This document shows, piece by piece, positions 1-13,180 of a stretch of DNA of 64,000 nt. Made by a program: the position numbers and the translations under genes. The notes under the pieces were generated by a model that was given only the letters and a program-made list of their open reading frames with translations, did not search any database and was not told the origin of the DNA. The stretch comes from Agrocybe praecox (Eukaryota; Basidiomycota; Agaricomycetes; Agaricales; Agrocybaceae): positions 1,240,001-1,304,000 of the forward strand of contig OZ024840.1 of NCBI GenBank assembly GCA_964017145.1, given 5' to 3'. The stretch's first letter is position 1, and each line of letters begins with the position of its first letter.

Positions 1-261
1 CATCTTCTGAGTTCAAGTAGAAGAGAAAACAAGGCTTACACAACCCGAGAAATGCTTAGCTTGGCTGGGTCGTTGGACATTGCCCCAATGATCCAGTAGG
101 ACGTGATTAAAGTCATAGAGTCTTAGCAGCATAATCCGGACAAGATGAGAGTATAGCCCTTTGAAACCAGTCGAATGCTTGTAAACCTCCCCTGGGGGAA
201 AACAAGAAGCACGATCACTACCGCTGACAGTCTCAACCTTCTCGTCAACAGTGTCAGTCAT
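1..261 (-). pseudogene. UNC93-like remnant with internal deletion (array copy 0)
   Basis: The start codon (CAT at 259-261) opens an N-terminus like that of the four downstream paralogues, with a GFKGLY motif matching GIKGLYYHP. After about 45 codons the sequence jumps, out of frame, to the conserved late exon encoding YWI.GAMSNDPAKL (around 45-105). Everything between these two points, roughly 1.3 kb and most of the transmembrane helices in intact copies, is missing. Position 1 is the window edge, so the 3' end is not seen. It is best read as a deletion derivative of the tandem array, not a functional transporter. Confidence 0.75.
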
Positions 262-728
262 GATGATTTGAGAAAGGGTCTACCTATGTACCAACAGAAA
301 CCTAGTTAGTAGTAACAGTCTACTAGTAATTGAGAGTTCAGACTATATTTAGATAATTAAAGACATCTTGCGGTCACCCCCAGACGATTTACGAGCTTCC
401 GATATTAAATGTGTCGTGTGGTGGTGGTAAGAAATTAGTGACATTTTTGGTCAACTTTTGGGACGCGCGCTTCAATTCTTGCGGAGCTTGAACTTTGAAC
501 TGAACTTGCCGGTGCAAAGTTTTGGCAAAGTTCAATGTCAACGTCACAACGTTTCAACTCTCACGACTGCTTTCCTTGCTTCACCGCAATTTACTTACAC
601 TATATTATGATTGGATGGTGTACAAGGCCAATATTTATTGTAGGTCAACGCTTCAACAATCAAGTACTAAATAGATTATCAGTAACAGATAAACATTTAA
701 CATAAGTCCCATATCATGGCCGTCCACT

Positions 729-2884
729 CTACGGAACACCTTGTTGCTTCTCTGAAATATTTTCCATTTCCTTTTCATGATATTTAACTTCTTCATTTGC
801 GAGTAATATGTTTCCAGAGTCATCCATTCTGAGCAGATTACTTTGAGGGAACAAATAACAGTTTTTAGTAGACGATGAACTTACGGTGTTTTCTCTGCGA
901 GTTCGGTACGATCCTTTATACGAAGGCAGATCATGGGCAGAGCACAGACCAGTCCCCCGGCAAGTAATGCCCAAGTAGAAAGAAACATAGTCATATACCT
1001 ATCTTGTGCCTGTAAGCACCCATGGCTAGACAGTTTTTTGAAACTCTTACGGAGTTTTGATTGCATCCGCTCTCCATGCCGTTGCAGCCCCGATAGATTG
1101 TATTGACTTAACTACAAAAAAGGGATCGGCATTCTGTCCAAGGGAAGTGTAAGCAACCACCTACAGAATCCAATGAGGTAGGACAATTTTGCAGGATCAT
1201 TTGACATAGCGCCGATGAGCCAGTACGTCGTTGTTTGACATATTGCGTTAAGAGCACCGCAGAATATATAGAGCCAAATTCTCCCGGCGTATCTGTGATC
1301 AGAAATATCGAGCTTGTCATTAGAATCAGGAGGAATTGATGTCCTTGTGTAGTGTCTACCCGTGTTTTACCCGTAAGTACGTTCTCATGTTCTCATGAAG
1401 GTAAAAATCACAAAAACGTACCTTTGGTAAAAGAAGGCCCAGGTGTGGACAATGAACACCATGGCAAGAAGAATAGTCCACCCAGAGAAAGCACGGACAC
1501 GTCGGCGGAAGGCTTTCTGGTCCAGAACTAACCCAATGGAAATTGACGCTACAATTCCCGATAGCCAGTAAACCAGATTATTCAGGGACCGTGCGCGGAT
1601 GTTGAACAGCGCGTCATTGTACTCGTTGAATTCTAGAGTGATCAAAAGGGTTAAAACAAAGGCGGCAAGAGATATAAGATGGGTACTGACGCCAGGTATA
1701 AAACCAAGAAGAAGCAAAAAATAGAGGAAATAGAAGAAGGATCATAGGATCAGAAACCAAGGTCGCCCATAGGCCGTAGATTTCAACTTTCCAAGACGGA
1801 TGCCTTGAAGCAGTAACCTTTGTCCCGTCTGTGCGAATAATATCTACTGGGTTTGCCATGACAATAGGTATAAGAATCCCGACCAGAGTGAGGACGAGGA
1901 ATCCGATCTGATTGAGTTCATTGGCATGGTTTTTACTCTGACGAAAAAATTCACCGACGTATGTGCCATTTCCCACTAGTATGCAGCGTGAACTTGATAA
2001 ATTTCGGGGAATTTTGGGCCGACTCACCAGAGTTGGTCTTCAGTCATTGAACAACATTAGTAATAAGTGTTAATAAAGGCTCAAGCGCTCACCGTTGAAT
2101 GAAAATTTTCTCCTAGGGATATGGATGCTCCAACAACCGCTCCCAAATTGAAAATGCTGTAGAAGAGACCCACAAATTTACCTTTCTGGTCCTCTGTGGC
2201 ATAAGCCAGCATTAAAGAGCCTTGGGCAGTCCAGAGGAGACCGGCGCAAATGCCAAGGATTGCACCCGAGGCAATGACAAAAGGTCCTACTTTCGGATGA
2301 ATATTGAGCGCCCTGGAGGTTTCAATCAGAATTCACAAACAAAGGAAAGCGGAGAATGGTGCCTACAAGAATGAACCGACGTAAAGAGAGTACCCAGTAC
2401 TTCCAAGGAGAAGGGTTAGACGAGAACCAAGCTTGTTGTGGATAGAGCTAGGCAAAACGATTCACTGACAAAATGATATATGCGAGTCTATAAATATGAC
2501 GTACCCAGAGAAGAATGCCCCCACCGCAAACGTTGCATAAATTGCAGTATTTGAATTGGCACTAGCTGTCGCATCGAGCTGGCCTCCACCTCCCAAGCCG
2601 GTTAAAGCATTGTACAATCCTGTTAGCATGTAAGCCGCCCGCAGGTGGCAGAGCAGTGGAGTATATAAGTTGTAGAAAAAATTATACTAATTGGTTAAAC
2701 ACTTCAAGCTCGCACCTGGTCCCATGAAGCATAGAAGCCCTAACATCATCACCTGAGTTAAGGGATGGTAGTACATCCCTTTGATTCCAGTTCTACTTTT
2801 GTGAGTAGGAGCTTGTCCGATTGTGGAACGATCTGCTTCTCTATCGTCATTGTGTTGAAGGCTTTTTCCTACAGTATCTATCAT
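729..2884 (-). CDS. UNC93-like / MFS-fold membrane protein, array copy 1
   Basis: This is a multi-exon gene of the fungal UNC93-like (DUF895, MFS-fold) family of polytopic membrane proteins; substrates of the family are mostly unknown. Conserved blocks run in order: N-terminal KGMYYHPLTQ and CFMGPG; the exon ending GLGGGGQ; the GAILGICAGLLWTAQGS exon; IRTDGTKVTA; the EFNEYNDALFNIRARSLNNLVYWL exon beginning; WLYIFCG; GAMSNDPAKL; and LSTWALLAGGL near the C-terminus. About ten introns of 50-60 nt interrupt it at the same positions as in its neighbours. The start is the ATG at 2882-2884; the C-terminal tail (to 729) is longer and more divergent than in copies 2-4. It is the most diverged of the four intact copies. 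Exon limits were read by eye. Confidence 0.8.
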
Positions 2885-3394
2885 TTTCGTGAGCGAGGCA
2901 AGTATAAAGAGAGACAGGACATACTCATTATTGAGACTCTTCGAAACCCAGGGGCCAGGATATTCCTAGATCGCTCTCACCACCTGACTCTGACAGAAGA
3001 GTTACCTGTTGGAAATAACGAAAAAGTCAAAGCATTATATGTGTCTCTTTGCTACACGCCAGTGCCACATCTCGAGTTGCAGCAATACGGTTCCCTCATG
3101 GGAAGTTTACGGCTTGACCCTGAGCCTGAAGGCTGATTGACATCCACTCATTTAAAATCCTCACTACCCCCGGCCTCAACCTCGGCAGACTGCGTAGTAG
3201 TCAAGCTTGCGCGAAAGCGTTTGAGGGTGAACTCGATGCTCACAAGTTTTGAGCTCGATCTAAGCACCGCGGAAAGACATTGAAAATATAAAATCGTCAT
3301 TTCATCTTTACAAGAACATACAAGACAGCGTGTGTGTGAAATTAGTAGCGCAACGGCATTAGATCATTGTCATTTCGGGTAAGTGCATTCATAT

Positions 3395-5524
3395 TCATTT
3401 CTCGACAACCAGTGGTCGTCGACGAGGTACTTCATCTGCAGAAAGTACTCTGCCAGAATCGTCCATGCGAAGCCTGATGGAAACACGATGTGCAATGTTA
3501 GTATAGAGCTCACAACGATTCTGCAATTAATGTTAACATACAAGGCTTCATCCGCAAGCTCAGTCGTATCCCTAACACGAAGGTAAATCATAGGCAAAGC
3601 GAAGATTAAGCCAGCCGCAAGCAAAGCCCATGTAGAGATAAACAAGTTCATGAAACTAATTTGGAACGATATGATTTAGAATCGAATATATTTTCGATAA
3701 GTACTTCATGAACTTACGGGGTCTTCACACCATCCGCCCTCCACGCTCCTGCTGCACCAGCCGATTGAATAGATTTATCTAAATCATTTGTTAGTCCCAG
3801 TGCTCAATTTTGTCCGGTAAGACAAAACTTACAAAATCCAGCAAAGTGGGCTAACTTCGCGGGATCGTTAGACATGGCGCCCATAATCCAGTACGCGGTC
3901 GTCTGCCACATGGCATCCAAGAGACCACAGAAAATGTACAACCAAATCCTTGCAACATAGCCGTGGCTGAATATATCGAGCTTATTATCTGAGTCGGGGG
4001 GGAGAGATTCTCTCGTATACTGTCTTCATAGTATTGGCCAGTCAGATAACAGACAAAATCGAAAAATGGGGACGTACTTCTGGTAAAAGAAGGACCAGAT
4101 GTGGACAACAAACACCATTCCAAAAAGTATTGTCCAGCCCGAGAAAGCACGGACACGACGAGAAATGGCTCTTTGGTCCAAAAGGAATCCGATGGAAATA
4201 GAGCCGACAATTTGCGAAAGCCAATACACGAGATTGTTCAGCGAGCGCGCACGGATGTTAAACAACGCATCATTGTAATCGTTAAATTCTATGAAAGAAA
4301 GCCGCGTTGTCAGTACCTTAGGAAAGTTAATATTTAGGCTGTTGGCCACTCACGCCAAGTATAGAACCAATTCGAAGCGAAGAACATCGGGAAAAGAAGT
4401 ATAACCATAGGATCAGTAACCAAAGTCACCCAGAGCCCGTAGATTTCAACCTTCCAGGACGGATGTCTGGGAGTTGTGACCTTCGTACCGTCTGTACGAA
4501 TCATCTTCTCTGGGTCTACCATTGCCAGTGGAATGAAAACACCGATCAGTGTGAGGATGAGGAAACCAATCTAAGTCATTTCAGCATTTGGTATGGGCAG
4601 ATACGGACTCGATACTTACATATGTCCCATTTCCAACTAGCGAGATGAATGAATATCAGACTGAACACTGCAATCTCCAACGTTGGACTCACCAGAGTTT
4701 GCCTTGAAAAATAAATAATAAGTAAAATAGTACATTCCGATACGCCCGCTTTTACTCACCGTCGAGTGAAAATTCTGACCGAGAGATACCGATGCTCCGA
4801 CGACGGCACCCAGGTTAAAGATGGCCCAGAAGATACCGATATATTTTCCCTTCTGGTCCTCAGTCGCGTAGGCTAACATCAAAGAACCTTGAGCAGTCCA
4901 TAAGAGACCAGCACAGACACCAAGAATTGCACCAGCTGCAATCACAAAAGCACCGGCATGAGGGTGAATATTTATAGCTCTGATTTATTTTATGATCAAC
5001 ATATATATGTTCTGGTATTCACAAACTAGAAACTTACAAGTACGATCCAATGTAAAGCGAATAGCCGGTAATTCCAAGGAGGAGGGTCAAACGAGAACCA
5101 AGCTTGTTGTGAATAGAACTGGGTGGGCGGTGTAAGAAGCATAGAGATATTCATTCAGAAGTAGAGGTAAAATACCCGGAGAAGAACGCCGCAGCCGCGA
5201 ATGTCGCGTAAAGTGTGGCATTGGAGTTGGCACTAGTCGTTGGGTCGATTTGACCTCCCCCACCGAGACCGTTCAAAGCATTAAACAGTCCTAGACAAGC
5301 ACGTAGGTAATGAGCATTTATACGCAATGTGTTATACCCAAAATGGTGGATGTACCTGGTCCCATAAAACACACAAAACCCAACATGACCATCTGTGTTA
5401 CCGGATGGTAGTATAAACCTTTGATACCAGTCGGACGTTCATAGATGGACACTCGCTGGTCTGAGCCACTATCGCTTCCGCTGTTGTAGCCAGACCCTTT
5501 CTCCGTCGCGGATTGGTCTGCCAT
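3395..5524 (-). CDS. UNC93-like / MFS-fold membrane protein, array copy 2
   Basis: Same family and exon structure as its neighbours. The protein starts MADQSATEKG, a short polar cytosolic tail, then GIKGLYYHPVTQ and CFMGPG at the first membrane helix. Later exons carry GLGGGGQIDPTTSANSN, GAILGVCAGLLWTAQGS, IRTDGTK, NDALFNIRARSLNNLVYW and SFNLFISTW-type segments. The last exon, after a roughly 50 nt intron following LADEAL, ends with ...RPLVVEK and the stop at 3395-3397; reading through that intron instead gives a spurious longer tail to 3370. It is predicted to be an integral membrane protein, probably of a transporter or regulator type. No regulatory sequence is evident in the roughly 500 bp spacers between copies. 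Confidence 0.82.
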
Positions 5525-6100
5525 TACGTTTCAAAAAGGTGGGGGGAGGTGGGGGTGCGGCGAGCCAGCAAAATCTGGTCCGTCAAACCCAGCTCTTAAA
5601 TCAAGTTGAGGCTAGTGATATTTTTAGAGTTTTCTATTCAGCTGACGTTATCGGATATCGGTGCTTGATGATGTTGCGAGAAGAACCTGGTCGCCGTCCC
5701 TTCTTTGTATGAATACTATGCCTCCATTGGGCATTGGCCAAAGGAGTAAGATATAATTGGTCCGAAAAAAAGTGAACGAGAGGAGCAGGAGAATTTGAAT
5801 GTCGCGCAACCTTGTGTGTGGTTTCCCAGCTCTCTCTCTTCTTCCCGCGAAACCGACTTTAGATCCTGAATTAGGTTCCTTGCAAGTCGGACGGGCATAA
5901 TGCAGTACAGTGGGAAACTTCCGATCGGGACAGTTGGTCGACGGATCTGAGTTTAATTGTTACAGGTTAGTAGCGGGCTACAAGCATGTAGAGGGTTTGA
6001 GAAATAGAATTGAACCAAAAAAAAAAACATCATTTCATCGTTACGAAAACATTGCGACAAGAAGAAAGATCATTGGGGTTAGATGACTTTCATAAATCAC

Positions 6101-8210
6101 TTATTTCTCAACAACCAAGGCGCGCTCGGGAGGTACTTGTGCAACGATCTTGCTAGAATCATCCATACGAATTCTGATCGTCGTATAGGTCAGAATAACA
6201 CAATCGAAAAGCCGGAAAATGACATACAAGGTTTCATCAGCGAGGTCAGTGGTCTCCTTGACACGCATATGAATCATGGGCAAGGCAAAGACCAAGCCAG
6301 CCGCAAGAAGAACCCAGGTGGAAATGAATAAATTCATGTAGCTATTTCGTTGTGTTTAGTTATGTATGTTTATGTACACAACACGAATGATGGGTCTACT
6401 CACGGAACCTTGACAGCATCTGCTCTCCAAGCACCAGCGGCACCAGCGGACTGGATGGATTTGTCTTCACAAACAATTATCATTTTTTGAATTCTTTACA
6501 ATTTCGGGGACTACTTACAGAAACCAATAAAGTAAGCAAGCTTCGCGGGATCGTTTGACATGGCTCCCATGATCCAATATGCAGTAGTTTGCCACATGGC
6601 ATCCAATAAGCCGCAGAAGATATAGAGCCAGGTTCTTTGAGGGTAACCAGGACTGAAGATATCGAACTTGTTATCAGAGTCGGGTGGGTATGTTGCCCTC
6701 GTGTATTCCCTTGATTGTTTGTCAGATTTCAAATCAAAATGGAAAATCAGAGAAAACGAACCTCTGGTAGAAGAAAGCCCAGATATGAACGATAAAAACC
6801 ATGCCCAAGAGGATTGTCCAGCCTGAGAAGGCGCGGACGCGTCGAGAAATGGCCTTTTGGTCAAGGAGGAAACCGATAGAAATTGATCCGATAATTTGTG
6901 AGAGCCAGTAGACTAAATTGTTTAATGCGCGAGTTCGGATGTTGAATATGGCGTCATTGTAATCGTTGAACTCTGCAAAACAATGTGTCAATCTCGGTGA
7001 GTTTGGTACGGTTTATGGAAATCACCCACGCCAGGTATAAAACCAGTTGGAAGCGAAGAACATCGGGAAGAGGAGGAGAACCATAGGGTCGGTTACCAAG
7101 GTCATCCAGAGTCCGTAAATTTCGGCTTTCCAAGAAGGATGTCTTGGAGCTGTGACTTTAGTTCCGTCTGTACGAATCATTTTCTGTGGGTCCGCCATCA
7201 ACATGGGAATAGCAACGCCTATCAAAGTAAGGATGAGGAATCCGATCTAAGGTACTTTCATTAGATATGGCTTAGGTACGAAATTGAATGAAGCTCACAT
7301 ATGTGCCGTTTCCAACTAGGATATAAAACGCGGCTGGATTAAATTAGATGATTTTTACGATTGGCTGTTGACTTACCAGCATTAGCCTGTACACGAACAG
7401 AGTCAGATGAAAATTCACAAAAAACGGAGGAAAACACGAACGGTCGAATGAAAGTTTTGTCCTAAGGATACGGAGGCGCCAACAACAGCTCCCATGTTGA
7501 AGATACCCCAGAAAATCCCAATAAACTTGCCCTTTTGACTTTCAGTAGCGTATGCCAGCATCAAAGAGCCTTGAGCGGTCCAGAGGAGACCAGCACAAAC
7601 ACCGAGAATTGCACCAGCTGTGATAACGAAAGCACCGGCATGGGGGTGAATATTTATGGCTCTGTTTTTTTTTCAGGCTCTCTTTGATGATACGTGCTGG
7701 TAGACACAAGCTAGAAACTCACAAGAACGATCCAACATAAAGTGAATAACCCGAAATTCCAAGCAGAAGGGTCAAGCGAGAACCAAGCTTGTTGTGAACG
7801 GAACTGGGTGAGCGTGTAAGACGCGGAAATATAATTAAAACTAGAAGTACGATACCTAGAGAAGAATGCTGCAATCGAGAATGTCGCGTAATGTGTGGCA
7901 TTGGAGTTGGCACTAGTCGTTGGGTCGAGTTGGCCTCCCCCTCCGAGACCGTTCAAAGCATTATTCAATCCTAAATAAGCACGTAGGTGACGATGAGCAT
8001 TTATACGCAATGTGTTGTATCCAGAAGAATGAACTTACCTGGTCCCATGAAGCACACAAAACCCAGCATGACTATCTGTGTTACTGGATGATAATAGAAA
8101 CCTTTGATACCAGTCGGACATTCATAGATAGACGTTCGTCGGTCTGAGCCATTATTGCTAAGTCCACTGTTGTAGCTAGACCCTTTCTCCGTCGCGGATT
8201 GGTTTTCCAT
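6101..8210 (-). CDS. UNC93-like / MFS-fold membrane protein, array copy 3
   Basis: Third tandem copy, starting at the ATG at 8208-8210 (MENQSATEKGSS). It shares near-identical exons with copy 4, including IGVAIPMLMADPQKMIRTDG, NDAIFNIRTRALNNLVYWL, the YPPDSDNKFDIFSPGYPQR loop, WLYIFCGLLDAMWQTT and the C-terminal NLFISTWVLLAAGLVFALPM segment. It ends PPERALVVEK with the stop at 6101-6103. Its similarity to copy 4, in introns as well as exons, suggests the most recent duplication in the array. The family is predicted to span the membrane 11-12 times. Function is not deducible beyond membership of the UNC93-like group. Confidence 0.83.
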
Positions 8211-8533
8211 TACGCTTCAAGAAGGTAGAGAGAGGTGATGGCGCGGCGAGCCAACAAAATTTAGTCCTTCGAATTCAGCTCTTAAATCAAGTAGAGTTTA
8301 GTCATATTTTTAGAGTCTTCTATCCAGCTGACATTATCGGGTTATCGGTGCTTGATGGTGTGGAGAGAAGAACGTCGTTGCCGTGCCGTCTTTGTTATGT
8401 ATAGCCTATGGGCATGCTTAGAAAGCTGGAAAGCTGAAATAGAACCAAAAAATCATCATTTGATCGTTACGAAAACATTGCAAAAGACATTAAGAAAGAG
8501 CATCAGCATTGGATGACTTTCATGATAGCTCGT

Positions 8534-10622
8534 TTATTTCTCAATAACCAAAGCGCGCTCAGGTGGCACTTCTTCTACTGCATAGATCTTGCCAGAGTCA
8601 TCCATACGAATTCTGATTGTCGTATAGGTTAGAATAGCGCAGTCGAAAAGACGGAGAATGACATACAAAGTTTCATCAGCCAGGTCAGTGGTCTCCTTGA
8701 CACGCATGTGAATCATGGGCAAGGCGAAGACCAAGCCAGCCGCAAGAAGAACCCAGGTGGAAATGAACAAGTTCATGAAGCTGTTTCGTTGTGTTTAATT
8801 CTGTATGTTTATATATCACAAAACGAATGATGGGTCTACTCACGGGACTTTGACGGCATCTGCTCTCCAAGCACCAGCGGCACCAGCGGACTGGATGGAT
8901 TTATCTTCACAAGCAACTATAAGCCTGTCGATTCGCTACGAATTTTGTGACCACTCACAGAAACCAATAAAGTGGGCAAGTTTTGCGGGATCGTTTGACA
9001 TAGCTCCCATGATCCAGTATGCAGTAGTTTGCCACATGGCGTCCAATAAACCACAGAAGATGTATAGCCAAATTCTTTGAGGGTAACCAGGACTGAATAT
9101 ATCGAACTTGTTATCAGCGTCGGGCGGGTATGTCGCCCTCGTGTATTCCCTTGATTGCTTGTCAGATTTCAAATAGAAATGGGAGATCAGAGAAAACGAA
9201 CCTCTGGTAGAAGAAAGCCCAGATGTGAACGATAAAAACCATGCCCAAGAGAATTGTCCAGCCTGAGAAGGCGCGGACGCGACGAGAGATCGCTTTTTGG
9301 TCAAGGAGGAAACCGATAGAGATCGATCCAACAATTTGTGAGAGCCAGTAGACTAGATTGTTCAATGCGCGAGCACGGATGTTGAATATGGCGTCGTTGT
9401 AGTCGTTGAACTCTGCAAAACAATGTGTCAATCTCGGTGGGTTGAGTAAGGTTTTGTGGAAATCACTAACGCCAGGTGTAGAACCAGTTGGAAGCGAAGA
9501 ACATCGGGAAGAGGAGGAGGACCATAGGGTCAGTTACCAAGGTCATCCAAAGTCCGTAAATTTCGACTTTCCAAGAAGGGTGTCTTGGAGCTGTGACTTT
9601 AGTTCCGTCTGTACGAATCATTTTCTGTGGGTCCGCCATCAACATGGGAATAGCAACGCCTATCAAAGTAAGGACGAGGAATCCGATCTGAGGTATTTTT
9701 ATTAGATATGGCGTAGGCACGAAATCGGACGAAGCTCACATATGTACCATTTCCAACTAGTACACAAAACACGTTTGAATAAAATTAAATGATTTACGAT
9801 TGACCGTTGACTTACCAGCATTAGCCTGTGCACGAATGGAGTCAGACGGTCATTCTCAAATAAGAGGAAAGGCACGAACCGTTGAATGGAAGTTTTGTCC
9901 TAGAGACACAGACGCGCCAACAACGGCTCCCATGTTAAAGATACCCCAGAAAATCCCAATGAATTTGCCCTTTTGACTTTCAGTAGCGTATGCCAACATC
10001 AAAGAGCCTTGAGCAGTCCAGAGGAGACCAGCGCAAATACCAAGGATGGCACCAGCAGCAATAACGAAAGCACCGGCATGTGGGTGAATGTTCAGAGCCC
10101 TGAAATTGACGGTATTGTCAGAGATTGAGTGGGTTTGAAAAGAGGAAACTCACAGGTAGGAACCAATGTAAAGAGAATAGCCAGTAGTCCCGAGTAGAAG
10201 GGTAAGACGAGACCCGAGCTTGTTATTGATAGAGCTGAGAAGGGAGTATTAGATGGATCACAATCAGCGAAGGAAGAATCATACCCAGAGAAGAACGCTC
10301 CCGCTGCGAAGGTCGAATACAGAGCAGCATTAGAGTTGGCGCTTGTCGTAGCGTCAATTTGACCTCCTCCTCCAAGACCGTTGAGGGCATTGAACAATCC
10401 TTAGAACAGCGTTAGTCTGTGTTTTCTGAGTTGATAGGAGCCAACAATACCTGGACCCATGAAGCACACGACGCCCAGCATGGAGACTTGGGTTAGAGGG
10501 TGGTAATAGAAGCCCCTGATTCCCTTTGGACGTTCATAGATTGCCACTGGCCCGTGGTTCTCTGAGCCATTATCGCTTCCGCTGCTGTAGTCGACTTTCT
10601 CTGAGGTGGCCTGGTCCGCCAT
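8534..10622 (-). CDS. UNC93-like / MFS-fold membrane protein, array copy 4
   Basis: Fourth tandem copy. The start is set at the ATG at 10620-10622 (MADQATSEK), because copy 2 begins with the same MADQ peptide; an in-frame ATG 13 codons upstream is less likely. Eleven exons can be followed: the N-terminal tail, KGIRGFYYHPLTQ and CFMGPG; GLGGGGQIDATTSAN; the NNKLGSRLTLLLG exon; GAILGICAGLLWTAQGS; IRTDGTKVTAPRHPSWK; NDAIFNIRARALNNLVYW; WLYIFCGLLDAMWQ; GAMSNDPAKLAHFIGF; DKSIQSAGAAGAWRADAVKVP; NLFISTWVLLAAGL; and RMDDSGKIYAVEE. The last intron (52 nt) has a CTAAC branch point. It is predicted to be an integral membrane protein like its neighbours. Confidence 0.83.
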
Positions 10623-12456
10623 TGCAAGGAGGGGGGAAGAGAAATGGAGCAATCCACGCAAGTCCGTTCAATAGGCCGAGTCTTTAAGAACCATTCATGT
10701 TGAGGTTGGAGATATTTTTGGAGCGCGAAGGCAGCTGACTTTATCGCTCCAAATTGGTTGCATGGGAAACTACGGTGATGATTCTCCAGATATTTTCGAA
10801 CCGTTATCCGAAGGAATCTAGTTGGCCGTTCTAGATGTATTGCATGCGGTTAAATGAATTTCGTTCTCCTCGTACAACACAGCGATTTGCGCACAGTTTC
10901 AGGCCTGAAACTGAATTTCAGGACGCACCATATACCAGTGGGCCACATGCAAACTATTCGCGAAAGGGCTTACCGAGCCAAATATATTTATCTTGATGTG
11001 TACCATCCAGATTCCATATGTTCCTGTCAACCTCGCGGTGAAGATGAGATGGCCGATGTATAGTTTCTTGAAGGGTTTAAGCTGGTACATAACGCTTTGT
11101 GATGGAGGAGGATAACGGACTCGTGATCGAAGAAACCGGACAACCTGACCTTGGACACCTCGAAATCGAAAGACCTCTTTGTCTTCTCTTCTGACGGAAA
11201 ACGGTCTTATCGTCGAGAGCTTGCTCACAGTGACAATGTAAATTGTGATATCAAGAAGGCGAGGCAAAGAATATTCACGCGCTGTTTACTGCTTTACGAC
11301 AGACCATCCCAGGTCATTCAATGCCGCTGCTTCGCTAACTAGCCGCATTTTAAGAGGTCGCCTTCCTATCTTGCTATCGAAGGAGTCGGGACGACATTCA
11401 GCCATCGCACGGCCAAGAGATCTGACGACTGCACTTTATCGACCTACCAGATTTTGCCGCGTCACAGTAGTTGTAAAGGTTTGGTTTACCCAGTCATCGT
11501 CTCGTGAACCGAAACTCAAAGCATAAGCGCATGTACAGAATGTATTTATGTCAGTTACATTTCTACTTATGCATTGAGTCCTAGCTCTCATGATCAGGCG
11601 GCTATTTATTTCTGACTTTTGTTATGTTTAGAACAAGGGTGACCTTGATACGCATTGACCTGACTAAATTTGGCCCAGATTTTATCATCAGCTTCCATCA
11701 AGGTTTTACATACGATGAAAAAAGTGGCCTTGCCACCGAGCGACCTATCGACCACTATTCAACGTCTAGCATTCGTCCTATTCCCGTATCGATCTATGAT
11801 AGTACACTTATGGGGCTTTGTCGATTTACACTTGCTATTGTGCGGTCGTGCCCTTGAGCAAACTCCGACTTCCTCCCGAAATCCTTTAACATATCAAGCG
11901 AGCCTTTTCGGTGCGGTGTTCCAACAAACCATCAAATGAGCTCCTGGCTCTTGAGCTTAATCCCTATAACACTCGCCGTTCTATCCAAGATAACAAGATC
12001 ACATATGTTGAGTCTTAGATGGTCTCGTGCGCTCCAGGTGCTTCATGGAAACTGGCTACCTTTATCTTGATCGATTCCCTATTCGTCGAACAAAAAGATC
12101 TCCAACTCCCCTGGACGACGCCGAAATGTATTTCCAATGGGTAGTGGCAAATGACACTGTTACTAATCGTCGCTGTTCCCCACAAGGTTCAGCCCCAGCA
12201 CAGCCCCAGCAGCAGCAACAACAAAATTCTGCTCAAATGAGGCGACAGCAGAAGGTGTCCCTACACCGGATTCGGTGCACTAGAACCGTCTGTTAGTAAC
12301 TTCCCATAAGTTATGTTCTACTCTCCATCTGCGTACATGTTGACAACACAGCTGGAAGCGCTAGTTGAATATATCAGTAATCGAATTTTATTTACTTGAA
12401 CCCGCACTGGCAGGAAAGGGCATGTCGTTTGGAAGGGAAGACACCAAGAAAATATC
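10623..12456. other. intergenic stretch, no gene recognised
   Basis: Only short open frames without conserved motifs are present on either strand. A run of CAG-type codons (QPQQQQQQ, around 12200) lies in one short frame, but I see no start, intron structure or domain that would support a gene. Confidence 0.5.
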
Positions 12457-13180
12457 GGTGCTTCTTCGTGGGTGGGTTGAGCGTGGGCTTTCTAGGTTTT
12501 CTGTAGGAGGCTCTTCACTGAAAGCACCAACCCGTTCACGGCTGGTATCTTGTTCACCATGGACGTATACCTTTTAATCCCATCGTCGAATACCGCTTAA
12601 TAACATTGTTCTAGGTATAACCTACGCTTGGCATCATACTCTTCTTCTACCACCTGCGTAATGTGCAGGACACTCCGGTTTTCATTTGGATCCCACAGTG
12701 CCGCGTCTTCTGCCTGGAGCCTACTCTCATGCACAGAAAGCTGGCAAGCATTTGTTGTCCGACTTTCTGCCCTTCCTCAGGAGGTCGCTCATGCTGTAGT
12801 TGCATACGGTACCACAGCAAACACCGATGCTTCAGGCTTGTGAGTGGGCTAAGCTACGATTGTGAGCCCTTCAAGCTCAAGACCTTCTCTACAAATCTCT
12901 TTAAAACATCAGTACTTTCCGGGGTGGCGTTCTGCTCACCATGGACGTATGCATCTAAATCGTTATCGTCGAATGCCGCTCGATAACATCGTCCTGGGTA
13001 CAACACACCCTTACTTGGCATCATACCACCTGCGTAGCGTGCAGGACACTCCGGTGTTCATTTCAATCTCACAGTGCCGCTGCGTCGTCTGCCTGGGGCT
13101 TAGTCTCATGCACAGAAAGCTGTCCTTGTTGTCCGATTTTTTGCCTTCCTTAGGAGGTCGCTCATGCTGTAGTTGCATAT
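12457..13180. repeat. imperfect tandem direct duplication, unit about 370 bp
   Basis: The segment from about 12457 to 12829 is repeated from about 12830 to 13180. Shared landmarks are CACCATGGACGTAT (12555 and 12938), a GTCGAATRCCGCT block, TGCAGGACACTCCGG, CTCATGCACAGAAAGCTG and GGAGGTCGCTCATGCTGTAG. Divergence is appreciable, so the duplication is old. Neither unit carries a convincing open reading frame. Confidence 0.7.
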
